11,177 nucleotides of DNA from Lentisphaerota bacterium (GCA_012511845.1 JAAZFF010000003.1:1-11177), one strand, 5' to 3'; shown: positions 1-7,338, counted from the first letter of the stretch. Numbers and translations: made by a program. The notes: generated from the sequence alone by a model not told the origin.

Positions 1-90
1 ATTGTTCATAAAGGGAACTCCCAACGTACCGGCAAGCAGCAGAAGTACTGTAACAAGGACTTTCTTCTTTTCAGATTTCTTCTTTTTCAC
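1..90 (-). CDS. Partial gene start: basic, membrane-anchored protein, probably efflux adaptor (HlyD/MFP-like)
   Basis: Only the first 30 codons are inside the window; the gene continues past the left edge. Reading from a GTG at 88-90, the frame gives a lysine-rich start (VKKKKSEKKK) followed by a hydrophobic stretch (VLVTVLLLLAGTLGVPF), the shape of an N-terminal membrane anchor. The frame is open upstream to a TAA near 197, and a TTG at 133-135 is an alternative start; neither start has a strong ribosome binding site (AAGG lies about 10 nt before each). It lies 132 nt downstream of the TolC-like gene on the same strand. In tripartite efflux operons the partner there is usually a periplasmic adaptor with exactly such an anchor. 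The family assignment is inferred from context only; the start is uncertain. Confidence 0.45.
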   Translation of the reverse strand, partial: MKKKKSEKKKVLVTVLLLLAGTLGVPFMNN

Positions 91-222
91 ACTTCTTTTA
101 CCTTCGTCAATGTTTTGCCCCGCCTCTTTACCCAATTTTGAATCAGCCTTTTTATATACTCCGGATTTTCCTGTAAATTTTCTTTATAACAGTTTTCAAA
201 TTAAACTTTGTCTGCCCGACGC

Positions 223-2100
223 TCACTGCTCCTGTAGCAGCCCGAACACGTCCAGACTTTCTTCCTTCCACTCTCCGTCCATCGTTACATCTAACAATCC
301 CAGCTCTTTAAGCAACTGCATTTCATTGTCACGATATCCCTTGATTGCAGTAAACAATGAGTTTTGTGCAGATACCAGAGCAGCCTGGGCTTCCAGCACA
401 TCGCGCATTTCGGCACGCCCTGCCTGCAGCAGAAGGTCGTTGTTGGCAACGCGTTTTTCGGCAAGAGACACAGCGGTATACTGTATTTTCAACTGCTCAC
501 GTTTTTCTCGTAATTGCCTCACATTACGGCGTACAGCCTCCTTAAGGGAGTCTTCCGCCGACTGGTAAGAACGCACCGCAGCCTCAAGATTTATAAGACT
601 TCTCCTGTAAGCATCACGCTCAGCCCTCCGCTCAAAGGGCAAGTCTATATTCAGAAGACCACGGACAGTAGCTTCATTAACTCTGAAATTTCCATTTCCA
701 TCCATGCCGGAACCGGCGCCATCCCCGACAGATACTGAACCCCCCAGAGTTACTTCAGCCCGCAACGCATCCTCGGCAATAAGCACTTTTCTCTGGGAAT
801 CCTCAAGTTTGTCTACGTTAGTTTGAAAGTCCGGCCGATTTTGAAACGCCACACGAATAGCCGCCTCAACTTTCTCTTTCAATTCCCCCCCATCTACCGA
901 TTCCGGCACCCCCAATTCCGGATCAACACCAGGTTCACCCGGATCGTATTTCGCCATCTCCGTTTTTGCAAAAACTGCCGCACTGCGCTCCAAATCCAAC
1001 AAAACAGAATCAGAAAGTTCCACCTGCGCGTCAGGCGGCAAACCGAGCTTCATCTTGAACGACTCCTGAACGCCTTCATACGATTGCCGGGCGCTGATCC
1101 AACTGTTGCGGGCGCTCAGTTCGCTCTGATGAGACTGATCAAAATCAGATTGGGATAACCGTGCCGCATCAGCCATCCGGCGTGACCGGCGTGTTGAAAT
1201 TATCACACGTTTGTAGTTCTCTTCCTCATTAATCATGGTTCTTTTTGATAACAGAACTCCGAGATAGTCGCTCGCTATACCAACCATAAAATCGCGTTTA
1301 TACTGCTCGAATTCCCTCACTGCATATACGAGATTTCTCTGCGCCTGGGTCAACGATTCTATATTCACCAATTTCCCGGACCCGCGTAAAAGCGGAATCT
1401 TTATGCTGGCATCAGCAATAACCCCCCACGCTGAGTCTTTTTCTCCGCTTAGCATACCTGCCAAATCAACAGCTATCGAACTGGCTACCTCTGTACCATT
1501 ATTAAACTTTTTATTCGACCCCAGCTTCATCTGATTATTGTACCCGGTATCACGATCACCATCAGGAGCCGCACTGTTTACAGCAGCCGCCATCATCCCG
1601 GAAAAAGTGGTCCTGAAAGCATGGCTTTCCAGATCTATATCAAGTGCTGTTTTATATAAATCCTCTTTTTTCGCCTGATATTCCCTGCTGTTTGCAGCTG
1701 CAATCTTCAAAGCATCTTCCAGACCTATATGCAGAACGTTAGTAGTATTGAAGGCAATTCCGACATCTTCGGCTGCCTTTAACCTCTTGTCCCCTTCCCA
1801 GTATTCAGAATCAGGCAAATCACGTATCCCCAGTGACGCTTCATTGAATACCGTAAGATTCTGATCTAGCAGCAGCCTGCGCCGCAGCGTATCTCCCGGC
1901 GTTTCAATTACAAGCTCTTCCTCACGTCCTGTAACAGTCTTTTGTGCTGCGCTCAAATAGAATGATGCACGCTCATCAGCCTCATCACGCCAGTCTGAGG
2001 TGCTTTTACAACCCGACAGAATAAAAAACATTACTGGAAAAAAAAGAACCGTAATATGTGAAAAAAAAGAGAAATAATTTTTTTTATGAGAAATAGTCAT
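223..2100 (-). CDS. TolC-family outer-membrane efflux lipoprotein
   Basis: 625-residue outer-membrane channel protein of the TolC/outer membrane efflux family, expected to trimerise and export substrates together with a periplasmic adaptor and an inner-membrane pump. The ATG at 2100 is preferred over the in-frame TTG at 2121 because AGGA sits 8 nt upstream (2109-2112). The N-terminus is a signal peptide ending in a lipobox, FFILSGC, with lipidated Cys31. Two long alpha-helical repeats follow, the second carrying the family-typical stretch GRAEMRDVLEAQAALVSAQN (from residue 561) and ending in LLKELGLL. It is longer than classical TolC (about 470 residues), with an extra N-terminal section of about 100 residues before the first helical domain. 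The next gene downstream looks like the start of an adaptor. Substrate cannot be told. The signal-peptide region holds two 8-nt homopolymer runs. Confidence 0.88.
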   Translation of the reverse strand: MTISHKKNYFSFFSHITVLFFPVMFFILSGCKSTSDWRDEADERASFYLSAAQKTVTGREEELVIETPGDTLRRRLLLDQNLTVFNEASLGIRDLPDSEYWEGDKRLKAAEDVGIAFNTTNVLHIGLEDALKIAAANSREYQAKKEDLYKTALDIDLESHAFRTTFSGMMAAAVNSAAPDGDRDTGYNNQMKLGSNKKFNNGTEVASSIAVDLAGMLSGEKDSAWGVIADASIKIPLLRGSGKLVNIESLTQAQRNLVYAVREFEQYKRDFMVGIASDYLGVLLSKRTMINEEENYKRVIISTRRSRRMADAARLSQSDFDQSHQSELSARNSWISARQSYEGVQESFKMKLGLPPDAQVELSDSVLLDLERSAAVFAKTEMAKYDPGEPGVDPELGVPESVDGGELKEKVEAAIRVAFQNRPDFQTNVDKLEDSQRKVLIAEDALRAEVTLGGSVSVGDGAGSGMDGNGNFRVNEATVRGLLNIDLPFERRAERDAYRRSLINLEAAVRSYQSAEDSLKEAVRRNVRQLREKREQLKIQYTAVSLAEKRVANNDLLLQAGRAEMRDVLEAQAALVSAQNSLFTAIKGYRDNEMQLLKELGLLDVTMDGEWKEESLDVFGLLQEQ

Positions 2101-2476
2101 GAAGAAGTTCCTGCGGTACAACGTTACATTACAACGACTCTGAAAAACAAATTATTGTATAATATATCTTTCAATCAAAGCCGGAGTTTTCGCTACACCT
2201 CAATTTCGTTGATCTTATCAGGATAATTTGTTGTCTGCAAGAACGGAACTTCCCGGCAAATCGTTCTCGTTCCCGTGATCAGTCGCCAGCGGTTAGTGGA
2301 TAGTACTTGGACGCAGCAGGTCAATGGAATCGATTTTGACTTCGGATTCGGGACACCGGACTCGGAATTTGACCTTATTGACCCTACTTGACCGCATTGA
2401 CCATATTGAGGTTGCGTCACAACCACGGCTCATGAGGACATTCGCCCTCCAGCTCTGCGTTCTCGGCGTAAGATTT
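2101..2476. other. Intergenic gap with repeats, upstream of the TolC-like gene
   Basis: No convincing gene. The part next to the TolC-like gene is AT-rich (around 2150-2175, containing TATAATATA) and could hold that gene's minus-strand -10 region, but I find no matching -35. The middle holds the 7-bp and 9-bp repeat element listed separately. A small inverted repeat GGTTG-CGTCA-CAACC lies at 2410-2424, between the repeats and the end of the URO-D-like gene; it has no T-run, so it is not a clear terminator. The stretch 2425-2476 has no recognisable content. Confidence 0.6.
2275..2411 (+). repeat. Composite intergenic repeat: 7-bp tract followed by 9-bp tract
   Basis: From 2278 four degenerate 7-mers follow one another (ATCAGTC, GCCAGCG, GTTAGTG, GATAGTA), then CTTGG and a spacer rich in GGA/TCGG words, then a tandem of roughly 9-bp units TTGACCTTA, TTGACCCTAC, TTGACCGCA, TTGACCATA at 2369-2405 and a decayed fifth unit. 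The same order (7-mers, GATAG..CTTGG, then 9-mers) recurs at 7199-7301. The GACCTTATTGACCCTA core recurs inverted inside both long hairpin elements (near 7481-7505 and 7754-7778). Confidence 0.75.
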
Positions 2477-3484
2477 TCATCCCTGCCTGGAACTCAACGT
2501 CTCTTCTATAAAGGCAAGCATGTTTTCCAGTGGTACGTCACCCTCAACTGAATGTGCGGGCGCGAGCATAAAACTTCCGTCACGACCGAGATCGATGAGC
2601 TCCCGCGTGACCCTTCGCACCTCCTCAGGCGTTCCGTAAGGAAGGGTGCGCTGCGTGGAAAGCCCTCCGTGAAAAGTCAGACGCCCCCTGTAACGCTTTA
2701 CCAGGCTGTATACATCCATAACCTCGGGTTGAAACGGGTTAAAACAGTTCAGACCGATTTCGATAAGTTCATCAAACAATTCATCAACATCTCCGCATGA
2801 ATGGATAAATACAAACTTTCCGGCTTCATGTACTGCATCATACATGCGTTTCAACTCCGGCTTTATAAACTCACGCCATAAAGCAGGCCCCATCTGAAGT
2901 CCGAACTGCTGCCCCCAGTCATCCCCGAAGTAAACCGCATCAATATCATAAGTTACGGCTTTTTTGACCTGCGCTATATTGTAATCCGCTATTGTTCTGA
3001 AAAGCTCTCTGACAAATTTCGGATGCTGAATAAAATCCATCAGCAGATTTTCCATTCCCCGCAGTGTCCAGGCTCTCTCATAAAGCGAAAAGCCAATCAT
3101 GAAGACCCTGAAACGATCTCCGTAAAGCTGTATGCTTTTCTCTATATCTGCAAAGTTGCGTTTATTGAGAGGATCCGGGAACTCATAGCCGTCAAGAGAA
3201 GGTTCTTTCAATAGAATTTCTTCAACATTTCCAATATCTTTATCAATACTCCGATCCCAGACCACTCCGAAAATATCTTTTACCCGGTTGTTGCCCAGGT
3301 CTTCAAAGACACCGATACTGTTGCCTACCCCCAATAAATGATTTTCCAGATGTGCTGCAAGATCATGTGTGCCATAGTACTCAACCAGTTTCTGATGCGC
3401 TTCATATGTAAAAGAAAAAGACCATGGAACATATGGAGGTTTTTTCCCTTCTAAAACTGTCCTGACTACATCTCGCTTTTCCAT
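2477..3484 (-). CDS. URO-D superfamily protein (methyltransferase-like uroporphyrinogen decarboxylase homologue)
   Basis: 335 residues, a full-length single TIM-barrel domain of the uroporphyrinogen decarboxylase/MtaA-type superfamily. The start is set by a strong ribosome binding site, AGGAGGGGAG, at 3485-3494 touching the ATG. Visible landmarks are GDDWG (D188, D189, W190), FIHSCGD with H228 and C230 (the H-x-C pair that binds zinc in corrinoid-dependent methyltransferases), GGLST followed by the helix start TPEEVRRVTRELID, and a C-terminal APAHSVEGDVPLENML. The Arg-rich N-terminal motif (RQAGRY) of true HemE is missing, so haem synthesis is unlikely. The Cys that completes the zinc site in MtaA/MtbA appears to be replaced in the APAH segment (H311). 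Related proteins act in methyl transfer from small methylated compounds, but substrate and reaction cannot be assigned here. It lies 140 nt after the stress-protein gene on the same strand. Confidence 0.85.
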   Translation of the reverse strand: MEKRDVVRTVLEGKKPPYVPWSFSFTYEAHQKLVEYYGTHDLAAHLENHLLGVGNSIGVFEDLGNNRVKDIFGVVWDRSIDKDIGNVEEILLKEPSLDGYEFPDPLNKRNFADIEKSIQLYGDRFRVFMIGFSLYERAWTLRGMENLLMDFIQHPKFVRELFRTIADYNIAQVKKAVTYDIDAVYFGDDWGQQFGLQMGPALWREFIKPELKRMYDAVHEAGKFVFIHSCGDVDELFDELIEIGLNCFNPFQPEVMDVYSLVKRYRGRLTFHGGLSTQRTLPYGTPEEVRRVTRELIDLGRDGSFMLAPAHSVEGDVPLENMLAFIEETLSSRQG

Positions 3485-3624
3485 CTCCCCTCCTCGAAGT
3501 TGTTATTTAGGCACTCATAAATAAACACACAAGATTCTTCTGCTCGATCTGTAATAAATTGCAAAATGATTTCAACAGCAAACTGCCGTGGCTGCCGGAC
3601 AGAAAAACTCATCGTCAGAACAAT

Positions 3625-4113
3625 CTACTCAGCAGTACGGTTGCTCCATTTATCTGCAAACGCCAGCGGAACGATGATTACCGGGCATTCCGCATAGCGC
3701 GCTATGCGCGAGGCTACATTGCCGAAGAAGATCGAGCCGCGTCCGAGGCGCCCCACAACGATAAGATCAAATTCTTCTTCTTTAGCATAATCCAGGATCA
3801 TTTGCGCAGGATTACCTACCTTGAAAACCGTATTGAATTCCAGACTTTCCGGTACCTTAGGCAGATATTCTTCTTCGATTCGCCTATCGATCTCTTTTCG
3901 AGCTTTTCCGTCAACATTTTCGACATCGTAAATATAATTTTTCCAGAATTGCGCATCAGGCTCCTGCAGTACATGCAGCAGTGTCAGAGTAGAACCGCGG
4001 TGGTGCATGGCTGTATTAACTGCCAGTTCAAATGCAAGTCCGGCATTTTTTGAAAAATCGGTGCAAACGAGTATTTTGCGATACCATGCTTTAATTTGTG
4101 TTGCTGTATCCAT
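3625..4113 (-). CDS. Universal stress protein (UspA family) associated with the TRAP transporter
   Basis: 162-residue single-domain Usp protein, the usual size, predicted cytoplasmic and nucleotide-binding. The start at 4113 is fixed by AGGAGGAG at 4119-4126, 5 nt upstream; an upstream in-frame start at 4173 would run into dctM. The fold signature is clear: YRKILVCTDFS at the first strand with the ATP-contacting Asp, then DLIVVGRLGRGSIFFGNVAS (G121 to S135), then ECPVIIVPL at the last strand. The phosphate loop departs from the usual G-x2-G-x9-G-S/T: it is shorter, and the last pair is G131-N132. It starts 28 nt after dctM and so probably belongs to the TRAP operon. In Halomonas elongata the equivalent gene, teaD, encodes a Usp that modulates the TRAP importer TeaABC; a similar role is inferred here. 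Confidence 0.9.
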   Translation of the reverse strand: MDTATQIKAWYRKILVCTDFSKNAGLAFELAVNTAMHHRGSTLTLLHVLQEPDAQFWKNYIYDVENVDGKARKEIDRRIEEEYLPKVPESLEFNTVFKVGNPAQMILDYAKEEEFDLIVVGRLGRGSIFFGNVASRIARYAECPVIIVPLAFADKWSNRTAE

Positions 4114-4141
4114 AATTTCTCCTCCTATAAGTTCAGTTGTT

Positions 4142-5551
4142 TTAAATTGATGCTTTTTTCTGACGCAACCCATTTCGGAGCAGCAGTTTCAGTAGTACGG
4201 GCAATATAGGCAATACTGCCAATACAGCGGCAGCCTTTTGCCCGCCGGAAGCATCTGTTCGATCCGGCAGCCAGGTCGCCAGTCCCGGAAAAATCAGAAG
4301 CAGAACAGTTGCTGCAAACAAAGAAATCAGAAACGGTATTGATCCGCGAAACACAGTCTGCAATGGAATACTGCGATCTACGCCTGCCACCACATATACG
4401 TTCACCCCCACCGGCGGCGTAATAACACCCATCTGTGTAACAAGAACTATCATTACCCCGAACCATATCGGGTTATACCCCAGTTCGCTGATTACCGGAT
4501 AAATTATAGGAATCGTCAGAAAAACAAGTGCCAGCGCATCAACAAAACAGCCTGCCAGCAGGAAAAACAGAAGGATAAGCAACATAGTCATAAAAGAAGG
4601 AATCGGCAACCCTATCAGGAGTTTTGCCAGTTCGGAAGGGATAGTGGTAACGGCAAGAAAATGTCCGAACATTGTGGCACCTGCAACGATCACGATTACC
4701 ATACACGTTGTACGCATTGTTTCATCAGCCGCTCGCCACAACATGCGCCAGGTAACCGTTCCGCCCATCGCAGCCAGAAGAATACTTCCAACTGCACCCA
4801 CTGCCGCACCTTCCGTTGGCGTAAACCAGCCTGCCATCATACCGCCCATAACAAGAGCAAAAAGAGCAATAGTTTCAGAGATTCCCAAAAGGGAAACAAA
4901 CTTGTCACGCCACGGTGAACTCGGGGCTTTTGGTCCCAGTTCAGGATTGCGACGGCATTGCAGATAAATGGCAACACAAAAAAGCAGGGCACAAACAATC
5001 CCCGGAACTATGCCAGCCAGAAAAAGTTTTCCTATCGACTGTTCTGTGAGTACGCCGTAAACGATAAAAACCACGCTTGGAGGAATAAGCATTCCCAGGC
5101 TGCCTCCGGCTGCCACAGCCCCACCTGCAAGCGCCGGGGAGTAATTGAATTTACGCATTTCGGGCAGCGCTACAGCTGCCATTGTTGCTGCAGTAGCCGG
5201 ACCGCTGCCGCATATTGCACCAAAAACTGTACAGGCACCAACTGTCGCCATAGCCATTCCGCCGCGCAAGCGTCCCAGCCAGTAATATGCAGCATTGAAG
5301 AGCCTGCCGCTTATCCCTGCATGGAAGCAAACCTGTCCCATAAACACAAATAACGGTATCACGCTCAGACCGTAATCAGCAAAAGCGCCGAAAAGATCTG
5401 CCTGAAGCAGAGAAAACGCCGCAGACGTTTTTATTACAATCGCATATCCTGCAATACCAACCAACCCCATAGCCAGTGCTACCGGCATGCTGCTGAGCAG
5501 CATAAGGACCAGAGCAATGCAGCCCAGTATACCGATTTGCAGGGGGGTCAT
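4142..5551 (-). CDS. dctM: TRAP transporter large membrane subunit DctM
   Basis: 469-residue inner-membrane protein, the ion-coupled transport subunit of a tripartite ATP-independent periplasmic transporter. The start chosen is the ATG at 5551, which overlaps the TGA of dctQ as ATGA; the 31 codons upstream read through dctQ and look non-native. Family landmarks include MPVALAMGLVGIAGYAIV near the N-terminus, FGAICGSGPATAATMAAVALPEM (GSGP at 115-118), AAGGSLGMLIPPSVVFIVYG, FTPTEGAAVGAVG and VTQMGVITPPVGVNVYVVAG, spread over about twelve or more hydrophobic segments. It is some 40 residues longer than a typical DctM because of a tail after PGLATWLPD that adds one more hydrophobic segment (AAAVLAVLPILPVLLKLLL) and a basic end. 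It works with DctQ and the substrate-binding DctP, all co-transcribed. Confidence 0.93.
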   Translation of the reverse strand: MTPLQIGILGCIALVLMLLSSMPVALAMGLVGIAGYAIVIKTSAAFSLLQADLFGAFADYGLSVIPLFVFMGQVCFHAGISGRLFNAAYYWLGRLRGGMAMATVGACTVFGAICGSGPATAATMAAVALPEMRKFNYSPALAGGAVAAGGSLGMLIPPSVVFIVYGVLTEQSIGKLFLAGIVPGIVCALLFCVAIYLQCRRNPELGPKAPSSPWRDKFVSLLGISETIALFALVMGGMMAGWFTPTEGAAVGAVGSILLAAMGGTVTWRMLWRAADETMRTTCMVIVIVAGATMFGHFLAVTTIPSELAKLLIGLPIPSFMTMLLILLFFLLAGCFVDALALVFLTIPIIYPVISELGYNPIWFGVMIVLVTQMGVITPPVGVNVYVVAGVDRSIPLQTVFRGSIPFLISLFAATVLLLIFPGLATWLPDRTDASGGQKAAAVLAVLPILPVLLKLLLRNGLRQKKASI

Positions 5552-6054
5552 GTCTTGAGCATCTCCTTTCCGGGGTGTGTCAGATGGTATATCGAAACGA
5601 GTGCTGACAAGGCACAGCCCAACGCCATTACCCAGGGTACCCAAAACAGCGGTATCTGGATCGTCGGTGTAACCTCACCGCTGATCCTGTACTTTTCGGC
5701 AAAAACAACACATTGCCAGGATGCCAGCGCGAACATCACAATAATGCTTCCATGCACTATGGAATCAACAACAAGACGTCCTCTTCGACGCAGTTTGTGA
5801 AAGAAAAACTCAACCGCTATGTGCCCCTTTACAGCCGTCGTGGCAGGCAAAGCACATGCCAATGCTACAGCACCGCTTACCCGGACAATATCGTAAGCAC
5901 CGGGAAACGCAATGTTAAGCTGCCGAAAACATATGTCAAATATAGTTGCAAAAATCATCGTGGCAAGCGCCGCCCTTGCCACGCGCGACAGAATACGCAC
6001 GCTATAAGCAAGCAGACTCCAACCGGGATTAGAAAATGGTATCGACTTCCTCAC
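5548..6054 (-). CDS. dctQ: TRAP transporter small membrane subunit DctQ
   Basis: 168 residues, typical DctQ size, with four hydrophobic segments: LARAALATMIFATIFDICFR-like first helix, VSGAVALACALPATTAV, VHGSIIVMFALASWQCVVFA, and WVPWVMALGCALSALVSIYHL. The conserved turn AVKGHIAVEFFFHKL between helices 2 and 3 is the family signature. It starts with GTG at 6054, overlapping the stop of dctP by four bases (GTGA), and its own TGA overlaps the dctM ATG; both junctions imply translational coupling. No independent ribosome binding site of note is seen before the GTG. The subunit pairs with DctM in the inner membrane. Alternative downstream starts would lose the first helix, so I keep this one. Confidence 0.9.
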   Translation of the reverse strand: MRKSIPFSNPGWSLLAYSVRILSRVARAALATMIFATIFDICFRQLNIAFPGAYDIVRVSGAVALACALPATTAVKGHIAVEFFFHKLRRRGRLVVDSIVHGSIIVMFALASWQCVVFAEKYRISGEVTPTIQIPLFWVPWVMALGCALSALVSIYHLTHPGKEMLKT

Positions 6055-7100
6055 TGCCCTGTATCCTGATTCTGCTGCATGCTGCTTTGCAGATCTTTAA
6101 TGAAAGCTTCACCCGGCAATCCTGCATCGCTTGTTTTTTTTACATAATCATCAAGGATCGGAGCCACACGCCCCAGCCATATCTCTCTCTCTTCTTCACT
6201 TAAATCTACAAACTCGCGCTCCATCTCCTCCATAAGTTCGATCGCTTCGTCATCAGCATCGTTCCATGCCTGACCATGGAGCGGAATCCACTCGCTACTT
6301 ACTTCTGTGATAATATCTTGTAAATCCTCCGGCAGAGACTCCCAGGTTTGCCTGTTCATCGTAACGTACATCGCTGTCGTATAGCCAATTGCCGAGGCAT
6401 CCGTAATGGCAGAGATCACCTCTCCCTGCTTCCAGCCCTTGAGGGTCTCAATCGGGCAGAGAGTAGCCGTTACAACGCCTTTCTGCAGCGCATCATATGT
6501 TTCACCCTGGCTCATCCCCACTGCAACGCCTCCAAGCGCCTCCACTATCTTCGAGGAAAGACCTGTCGCCCGGATTTTCATACCCGCCAAATCATCAAGT
6601 GATTTAACCGGGTTTTTACTGGCGAGAATTCCAGGACCATGCGCATGAACATAAAGAATTCGTGTGTCGGCAATCTCTTTCAACTCATTACGATATTTTT
6701 CAAGAACTTCATTTGCAACATGTGTAGCAGTAATCCCGTCAGGATATCCCAATGGCAAATCAAGACCTTCAAGAACGGGGAACCTGCCACGCGTATATGC
6801 AAAGCAACTCATCCCGAGATCTGAAATACCATCTATAACTCCCTGATAACACTGATCAGGCTTGGTAAGTGAACCGCCGTAGAAAAGATCGACCGTCAGG
6901 CGACCCTCACTGCGCTTTTCAAGTTCTTCTGCCCACTCCGCTGCCAACTGCGAATGAATATGGGTAGGTGGAAAGAAGATGCTGTAAATCAATCGCTTGG
7001 AAGCAGATCCCTTTGTTCCAGATTGCTGACCACAGCCCGACAGGAAAAAAGAAAGGGCGATAACAACACCTATAGACACAGCCAATACTTTTCGTTTCAT
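6051..7100 (-). CDS. dctP: TRAP transporter substrate-binding lipoprotein, DctP family
   Basis: 349 residues; binds the substrate outside the inner membrane and delivers it to DctQM. The start at 7100 is supported by AGGAAG at 7108-7113, 7 nt upstream; the frame extends to 7193, but those residues have no signal-peptide character. The N-terminus KRKVLAVSIGVVIALSFFLSGC is a lipoprotein signal peptide with lipidated Cys23 followed by Gly. The DctP domain begins at RLIYSIFFPP and includes YGGSLTKPDQCYQGVIDG, FPVLEGLDLPLGYPDG, and the LAGMKIRATG strand with Arg177, the position that in the family salt-bridges the substrate carboxylate. Also present are QGETYDALQKGVVTAT and YTTAMYVTMN. The ligand is probably an organic acid, but which one cannot be read from sequence. 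A lipid anchor is less usual than a free periplasmic protein in Gram-negative TRAP systems. Confidence 0.92.
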   Translation of the reverse strand: MKRKVLAVSIGVVIALSFFLSGCGQQSGTKGSASKRLIYSIFFPPTHIHSQLAAEWAEELEKRSEGRLTVDLFYGGSLTKPDQCYQGVIDGISDLGMSCFAYTRGRFPVLEGLDLPLGYPDGITATHVANEVLEKYRNELKEIADTRILYVHAHGPGILASKNPVKSLDDLAGMKIRATGLSSKIVEALGGVAVGMSQGETYDALQKGVVTATLCPIETLKGWKQGEVISAITDASAIGYTTAMYVTMNRQTWESLPEDLQDIITEVSSEWIPLHGQAWNDADDEAIELMEEMEREFVDLSEEEREIWLGRVAPILDDYVKKTSDAGLPGEAFIKDLQSSMQQNQDTGQ

Positions 7101-7176
7101 AAAGAATCTTCCTATTTGTTGTAAAAGTGATTCAAGAACATTTTCGCAAATCTGATGTGATACGTCAATTGCAATC

Positions 7177-7201
7177 AGTATAAGACCCGGCAAGCCGGGT
7201 C
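7177..7201 (-). promoter_or_regulatory. Candidate dctP -10 box abutting an 18-bp palindrome (possible operator)
   Basis: On the minus strand a TATACT hexamer (7177-7182) lies 77 nt before the dctP start. One base further upstream begins GACCCGGCTTGCCGGGTC (7184-7201), eight perfect base pairs around a two-base centre. The palindrome fills the space where the -35/-10 spacer would be, the position of many repressor operators. No good -35 is seen, and no T-run follows, so a terminator is unlikely. No regulator gene is in view. The palindrome's outer edge touches the repeat island, so it could instead be part of that. Confidence 0.4.
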
Positions 7202-7301
7202 AGTGATCAGTGGGCAGTGTGTAGTGGATAGAGCTTGGGATGTGGATTGCAGATTAGTCAGACGTGTCGGACGTGTCAGACAGGTCGGGATCGGAATCGA
7301 A
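7199..7301 (+). repeat. Composite intergenic repeat, second copy (7-mers then 9-mers)
   Basis: Four 7-mers GTCAGTG, ATCAGTG, GGCAGTG, TGTAGTG (7199-7226) are followed by GATAGAGCTTGGG, a short spacer, and a 9-bp tandem GTCAGACGT, GTCGGACGT, GTCAGACAG, GTCGGGATC (7257-7292) with a decayed unit after it. Its layout, and the GATAG..CTTGG link, match the element at 2275-2411. The 7-mer tract also matches, in inverted orientation, the tract at 7867-7893. Confidence 0.8.
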
Positions 7302-7317
7302 GCATCAGCCAATGAAG

Positions 7318-7338
7318 CACAGACATTCTTGATCTGTG
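7318..7338. repeat. Small hairpin repeat CACAGA...TCTGTG, copy 1
   Basis: CACAGA and TCTGTG pair as a 6-bp stem around CATTCTTGA. A close relative sits at 7641-7660 (CACAGACATTCCTGCCTGTG). After it, at about 7349-7399, comes a partial copy of the interior module of the large hairpin elements (GAGCCTGGG, then GATCGAAAACAGTTGAA), lying outside any hairpin arms. Confidence 0.6.

Noticed and set aside
2..568. 188-codon plus-strand open frame at the left edge
   Set aside because: It runs antisense through the end of the TolC-like gene and the adjoining partial gene; its Ser/Phe-rich product has no domain character.
2193..2426. 77-codon minus-strand frame in the gap before the TolC-like gene
   Set aside because: It consists largely of the 7-mer and 9-mer repeat tracts read in one frame, with no ribosome binding site or protein-like pattern.
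2477..3484. True uroporphyrinogen decarboxylase hemE
   Set aside because: The conserved Arg-rich N-terminal motif of HemE is absent and no haem-pathway genes adjoin; only superfamily membership is supported.
5552..5644. Upstream extension of dctM by 31 codons
   Set aside because: The extension lies wholly inside dctQ and has no signal or helix character; the ATGA overlap start at 5551 is typical of TRAP operons.
7101..7193. Upstream extension of dctP by 31 codons
   Set aside because: It would bury the lipoprotein signal peptide internally, and the ATG at 7100 has its own good ribosome binding site.
7184..7201. Rho-independent terminator
   Set aside because: The GC-rich stem has a two-base loop and no T-run on either side, and it stands upstream rather than downstream of genes on both strands.
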